Shown here piece by piece: positions 60,538 through 64,000 of a stretch of 64,000 nt of DNA (its first letter is position 1; every line of letters begins with the position of its first letter). The position numbers and the translations under genes are program-made. This DNA comes from Larkinella soli. GTDB taxonomy: Bacteria; Bacteroidota; Bacteroidia; Cytophagales; Spirosomataceae. The DNA lies in the NCBI RefSeq assembly GCF_003703975.1, contig NZ_QTJY01000014.1:1-64000 (forward strand), read 5' to 3'. The notes below the pieces were generated by a model. It had not been told where the DNA came from, searched no databases, and saw only the letters and a list, made by a program, of their open reading frames with translations.

Positions 60538-62310
60538 TTATGCAACAAACGATGTGGGTTTCATTAATTTCTGCGTGGGCAGGGAGATCATGACGGACGT
60601 GCCTTTTCCCGGTTCGCTCTGCCACATCACCTGCCCGCCGAGGTAGTCGATGCGGGTTTTGATGTTGGCGATGCCGTTGCCGTGGTCCGGGTGTTCGGAG
60701 AAGTCGCCCCCCCGGCCGTCGTCGTCGACGCTGATCAGGGTGGTTTCGTCGTTATTCATGATCTGGATGGTAATCGTGTCGGCCTGCGCGTGTTTGAGGG
60801 CGTTGTTCAGCAACTCCTGAATGACGCGGTACACCATTACCGAGGCTTCGTCCTGCAGCGCCGGCAGCTCGCCGTAATGCTCCAGCACCAGTTCGGTCTG
60901 GTTCACCAGGTTCAGCTTCTGCACCAGGTCTTCCAGGGCCGGAATCAGTCCGAAGTGCGACAGGGCATAAGGGCGCAGGTCGTTGGAAATCAGGCGCGTC
61001 TCCGTACAGGCTTCATCCAGAAACTGGTTCAGCGGCTCCTTCACCGACAGGGGCAGCTGCTCCTGATGCGCTTCAACGAACAGTTTGATGCGCGACAGCT
61101 GGATGCCCAGGCCGTCATGGAGGTCGCGGGCGATGCGGCTGCGTTCGCCCTCCTGCCCTTCGATCATCGCCTGCAGCGATTTCATTTCGAGCTGGCGGAT
61201 CTGCTGCTGGGCAATTACCGACTGCTGGTGGGCGATCAGTTTCTGCTGCCGCCGGAGATAGACGAGCGTCACGACCCCCAGCACGCTGAGAATCAGCCCG
61301 CCGACCAGCGCCGAGTTCAGGATCTGCTGATGACGGCCCTGCTCCTCGGCCAGCTGCTTCTCCACGGCCAGGGTTTTGATCTGGCTGTCGAGTTCCTGAA
61401 GCCGGATGCTCTTCGTCTGCTCCGAATCGTAAAACCGGTTGGCGAAGTCGAGCGTCCTGAGGGAGGTCAGGTAGGCGTTTTTGTAATCGCCCATGCGGAA
61501 GTAGCTGTCGGCGGAGTGTTTGGACAACTCCCGCAGCATGGCGACGTTGTTTTCCGATTCGGCCAGCCGGTAGCTTTTCCGGTAGGCTTCGAGGGCTTCC
61601 TTCGAATGATTTTTGAACTGCTCGGCAATGCCGAGGTAAAAATGGTTGAGGCTGATGAGCCAGTTGACTTTCAGCCCTTCGGCCAGCGCCAGACTCCGCC
61701 GGGCGAAGTACTGGGCCGAATCCGGCTGTTTGCTGCGGGCGTAGGTGTTTGCCAGCAGGTTGAGGGCATAGGCCTGAAAATAGCTTTCCTTATACTGGAC
61801 GCTCAGCCGTTCGATGGTCCGCAGCTCGGTAAAGAGACTTTTAGGCAGCGGTTCCTTTTTCTGGGCGATGTTGGCCAGCCCGAGCCGACATTCGATCACC
61901 TTCGGCATGTTGCGCGTCCGCTCGAAGTAAGCCAGAGCCTTATTCAGGTATTTTCCGGCATACGGCAGCATGAACGAATCGTGCGTGTAATAGTCACCGA
62001 TGGCGATGTAGGCGGAAAAATACCCGAGCGAGTCACCCGCCAGGGTATACGATTTCAGGCCGTTGAAAAAAGAATCGAGCGTATACTTATTGTATCCGTA
62101 ACGCTGATGATAGAGCCAGCCCAGCCGCTCGTAGGCCTGCGCCAGAGCCCCGTAGTTCTTCTCCTGCGTCAGGTGCTGGATACGGGTTTTCAGGCTGTCG
62201 ATCGCCGGGTCGGCGGGTCGGGCCTGAACACCCGGGAAAAGAACGGCCAGCCCGAGGAGCAAAACCACTCCCAGGTTCCTGATTTCCGGAAAAGAAAGGC
62301 AAGGCTTCAT
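60538..62310 (-). CDS. TPR-containing NarL-type sensor histidine kinase
   Basis: 590 residues with a signal sequence (about 10-30), TPR-like helices (about 50-300) as the periplasmic sensor, a transmembrane helix (about 334-352), and the HisKA_3 dimerisation segment EGERSRIARDLHDGLGIQLS (His398). The ATPase domain shows VIQELLNNALKHAQA (N-box), DDGRGGD (G1) and HGNGIANIKTRIDYLGG (G2). It phosphorylates the response regulator encoded 12 bases upstream. It immediately precedes susC (81 bases), so it likely senses a PUL-related signal. Confidence 0.9.
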   Translation of the reverse strand: MKPCLSFPEIRNLGVVLLLGLAVLFPGVQARPADPAIDSLKTRIQHLTQEKNYGALAQAYERLGWLYHQRYGYNKYTLDSFFNGLKSYTLAGDSLGYFSAYIAIGDYYTHDSFMLPYAGKYLNKALAYFERTRNMPKVIECRLGLANIAQKKEPLPKSLFTELRTIERLSVQYKESYFQAYALNLLANTYARSKQPDSAQYFARRSLALAEGLKVNWLISLNHFYLGIAEQFKNHSKEALEAYRKSYRLAESENNVAMLRELSKHSADSYFRMGDYKNAYLTSLRTLDFANRFYDSEQTKSIRLQELDSQIKTLAVEKQLAEEQGRHQQILNSALVGGLILSVLGVVTLVYLRRQQKLIAHQQSVIAQQQIRQLEMKSLQAMIEGQEGERSRIARDLHDGLGIQLSRIKLFVEAHQEQLPLSVKEPLNQFLDEACTETRLISNDLRPYALSHFGLIPALEDLVQKLNLVNQTELVLEHYGELPALQDEASVMVYRVIQELLNNALKHAQADTITIQIMNNDETTLISVDDDGRGGDFSEHPDHGNGIANIKTRIDYLGGQVMWQSEPGKGTSVMISLPTQKLMKPTSFVA

Positions 62311-62322
62311 GGATACGTTATA

Positions 62323-62970
62323 TCAATCGATGACGCGCATTTCCATCGCGGTTTTGACGAGCAGGGCGGTATTCGGCACCCCAAATTTCATCAGCAGGCT
62401 GCTCCGGTGAAATTCGACCGCCTTCACACTGACGAACAGCTGCGTGGCCATCTGCTGCGTCGTCATTCCCTGAGCGATGAGGGCCAGCACTTCGGTTTCC
62501 CGGGGCGTCAGGTTGGGTTTCAGGCCCGCTCCATTCACCGGCTTCCGCGTACGCGGCTCGTCATGCAGCAGAATGTTGGTGATCACCTCGTTGAAATACG
62601 GCTTTTCGCCGTGTACGGTCCGGATGGCCTGCAACAGCTCCGTCTTGGTCGTATTTTTCAATAAAAATCCCCTGGCCCCTTTCTTCACCACCCGCTTGAT
62701 CAGACTGGCGTCGTCGTGCATCGTCAGCGCCACTACCCTCGTTGCCGGATAATGGCGGGTGATGTATTCACAAAGACTCAGACCGTCCTGAATCTGAGGA
62801 AACGAAATGTCGAGCAGCACCACGTCGATCGGCATCCGGCCCAGACACTCGACCACCGACGTGACCGTATAACACCGCTCGGCCACTTCCATTTCTGACG
62901 ATCCTGATATCAGCGACTCAATCCCCTCGACAAACACATTATGGTCGTCGGCTATCAATACCCGGATCAT
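62323..62970 (-). CDS. NarL/FixJ-type response regulator
   Basis: 215 residues: receiver domain with Asp8 and Asp9 (VLIADDH) and phosphorylation site Asp54 in DVVLLDISFPQIQDGLSLCE, and a LuxR-type helix-turn-helix with LTPRETEVLALIAQGMTTQQ and MATQLFVSVKAVEFHRSSLL. It pairs with the kinase immediately downstream. In PULs a NarL pair is a less common controller than hybrid two-component or SusR regulators; the position directly upstream of susC suggests control of that operon. Confidence 0.92.
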   Translation of the reverse strand: MIRVLIADDHNVFVEGIESLISGSSEMEVAERCYTVTSVVECLGRMPIDVVLLDISFPQIQDGLSLCEYITRHYPATRVVALTMHDDASLIKRVVKKGARGFLLKNTTKTELLQAIRTVHGEKPYFNEVITNILLHDEPRTRKPVNGAGLKPNLTPRETEVLALIAQGMTTQQMATQLFVSVKAVEFHRSSLLMKFGVPNTALLVKTAMEMRVID

Positions 62971-63197
62971 TTCGTTGGGTGCGTTCCTTAAATTGAATAT
63001 TGTTTAGCAAAATTAGGACTAATCAGGTTGGAGATGAAATAGTGAAAACCCGACTCCGGAATAATTTAGGGTATACCCTAACCCGTCCGTCCACTGCCCA
63101 GGACCCCTCGAATCTTCCCGCTCCGTATTAAAATGTCAACATTAATCCATGAAAATCCATTCCCGGAAATTGTCCGGCAATAAAATATTTTCAGCCC

Positions 63198-63230
63198 ATG
63201 AAAAAAGGGGCCGGCGGCCCCTTTTTTCAT
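63198..63230. terminator. Hairpin terminator after the four-helix-bundle gene
   Basis: A perfect 15-bp stem ATGAAAAAAGGGGCC (63198-63212) / GGCCCCTTTTTTCAT (63216-63230) with a 3-base loop lies 16 bases past the stop at 63247 on the minus strand; the stem itself holds a six-T run on either strand. Confidence 0.85.
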
Positions 63231-63246
63231 CTCAAGCACGTGAAGA

Positions 63247-63930
63247 TCAGTTGAAGTGATACGGCCGATTGTCCTGGTTGATCATTTTGGAATTATGAAT
63301 CAAGCCCATCACAATAGCCCCGATCACGACGGCCACGGAGATCTGCAACAGGGAAATCAGGTTGAAAACCGACGACTCGCTGCGGCTCTCCCGAACCAGT
63401 TCGCTGCCGACGACCGACTGAATGCGGGTCAGGTCGTTCAGCCGCCCGATGGCCAGCCGGAACACGTCGGCGCTCTCCGCATCGAACAGGCGGTTGCCCG
63501 CCCCGGGGTCGCCGGCATCGCTGAGACGGAGAATGTCCTGCTCAAGCGTCGCATAGGCCCGCGTCCAGACCTTGAACTCCCGCAGACTCCGGGACTCCTC
63601 GGCCACCAGAAACGTTTTCTCAAACGCCCGGACCAGCGAGTCGATGCGCTGGTCGTGCAGCCGAAGCTGCCTTCTGACGTCCGCCGACGAGCTTCCCTGA
63701 CCGGCCAGCAGGTGCTTTTCGAGCAGGAGCCGCTTGTCGTAGAGGTTTTCGCTGAGGTAGACGATGCCGGTGGCCGGCACCAGCCGGTCGCTGTAGATGG
63801 AGGAAAAAGATTTATCGATATCGCGTATGTTGCTTCGGGAAATAATCGTGCTGAGAATGATCAGCAGCATGATCCCGGTTAACAGCAGGGACGCTATCAG
63901 CTTCTGCTGGATGATGAATGACCATTTCAT
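63247..63930 (-). CDS. Four-helix-bundle (MCP-like) membrane sensor without signalling domain
   Basis: 227 residues: an N-terminal membrane helix (IIQQKLIASLLLTGIMLLII), a periplasmic region of four long helices (about 35-190) of the 4HB_MCP type, with RSNIRDIDKSFSSIYSDRL, LLLEKHLLAGQG and SADVFRLAIGRLNDLTRIQS, and a second membrane helix (about 190-212, LISLLQISVAVVIGAIVMGL) followed by a short cytoplasmic tail. Typical chemoreceptors continue with HAMP and a long signalling hairpin; none is present, so it ends early by design or has a separate partner. It is transcribed on the minus strand, upstream of the PUL regulator. Confidence 0.78.
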   Translation of the reverse strand: MKWSFIIQQKLIASLLLTGIMLLIILSTIISRSNIRDIDKSFSSIYSDRLVPATGIVYLSENLYDKRLLLEKHLLAGQGSSSADVRRQLRLHDQRIDSLVRAFEKTFLVAEESRSLREFKVWTRAYATLEQDILRLSDAGDPGAGNRLFDAESADVFRLAIGRLNDLTRIQSVVGSELVRESRSESSVFNLISLLQISVAVVIGAIVMGLIHNSKMINQDNRPYHFN

Positions 63931-64000
63931 GGGTGTCGCTATTTATGACGGCCCGAATCGCCGGACCCGTTATGTATTTAATATAACGAAAATATCATAA

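Noticed and set aside
60682-62664. A 660-codon frame antisense to the kinase and response regulator
   Set aside because: Crosses two recognised genes on the other strand and contains no recognisable motif.

Overview
The window is a GC-rich (roughly 60%) stretch of a Bacteroidota chromosome. It most likely comes from the order Cytophagales (Spirosoma/Larkinella-like), judged from protein flavour only. The evidence is a complete SusC/SusD pair, a GH97 glycosidase, LytS-type kinases without a partner regulator, many signal-peptide and lipoprotein genes, weak Shine-Dalgarno signals, several TAnnTTTG-type -7 promoter boxes and one tRNA-Gly gene. No rRNA, CRISPR array, transposase or prophage genes were seen.

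Layout. 0-5.6 kb: an OmpA-like lipoprotein, a GH97 alpha-glycosidase and a lactonase, then a short ORF and a shortened aminotransferase-fold protein without its PLP lysine. 5.6-13.8 kb (all minus strand): an MFS transporter, then a chromate-resistance module (ChrB-AraC fusion regulator, outer-membrane protein, ChrA, exported Fe/Mn superoxide dismutase). Directly upstream, in the same direction, lie a GNAT acetyltransferase and a single-module A-T-TE synthetase. 13.9-27.9 kb: a GH18 chitinase, a glycerophosphodiesterase, a second MFS paralogue, a flavoprotein, an esterase, an AI-2E family transporter, a secreted phosphatase/nuclease-family protein, and two tandem LytS-type kinases. 28-30 kb: a strikingly AT-rich insert with two unknown genes, followed by a Crp-type regulator. 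30.7-38.9 kb: glutamate racemase, a ceramidase-like hydrolase, the mlaEFD phospholipid-transport operon, a metallo-hydrolase, a PQQ-type propeller and a DUF6265 protein. 39-54.5 kb: assorted metabolic genes, tRNA-Gly(CCC), a PadR/membrane-protein pair, an ECF sigma factor with a membrane partner, an acyltransferase, lipoproteins and a GT39-like membrane glycosyltransferase. 54.5-63.9 kb (all minus): a polysaccharide-utilisation locus made only of regulation and uptake genes (NarL-type response regulator and kinase, SusC, SusD, surface glycan-binding protein), preceded by a four-helix-bundle membrane sensor with no output domain.

Most genes are ordinary housekeeping or envelope functions. The more unusual parts are the acetyltransferase/A-T-TE pair beside the chromate module, the aminotransferase-like pseudoenzyme, the AT-rich pair encoding a putative permuted papain-fold lipoprotein, and a family of about 100-bp palindromic elements present three times in both orientations. 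Every function is inferred from protein sequence pattern alone; no database search was possible.
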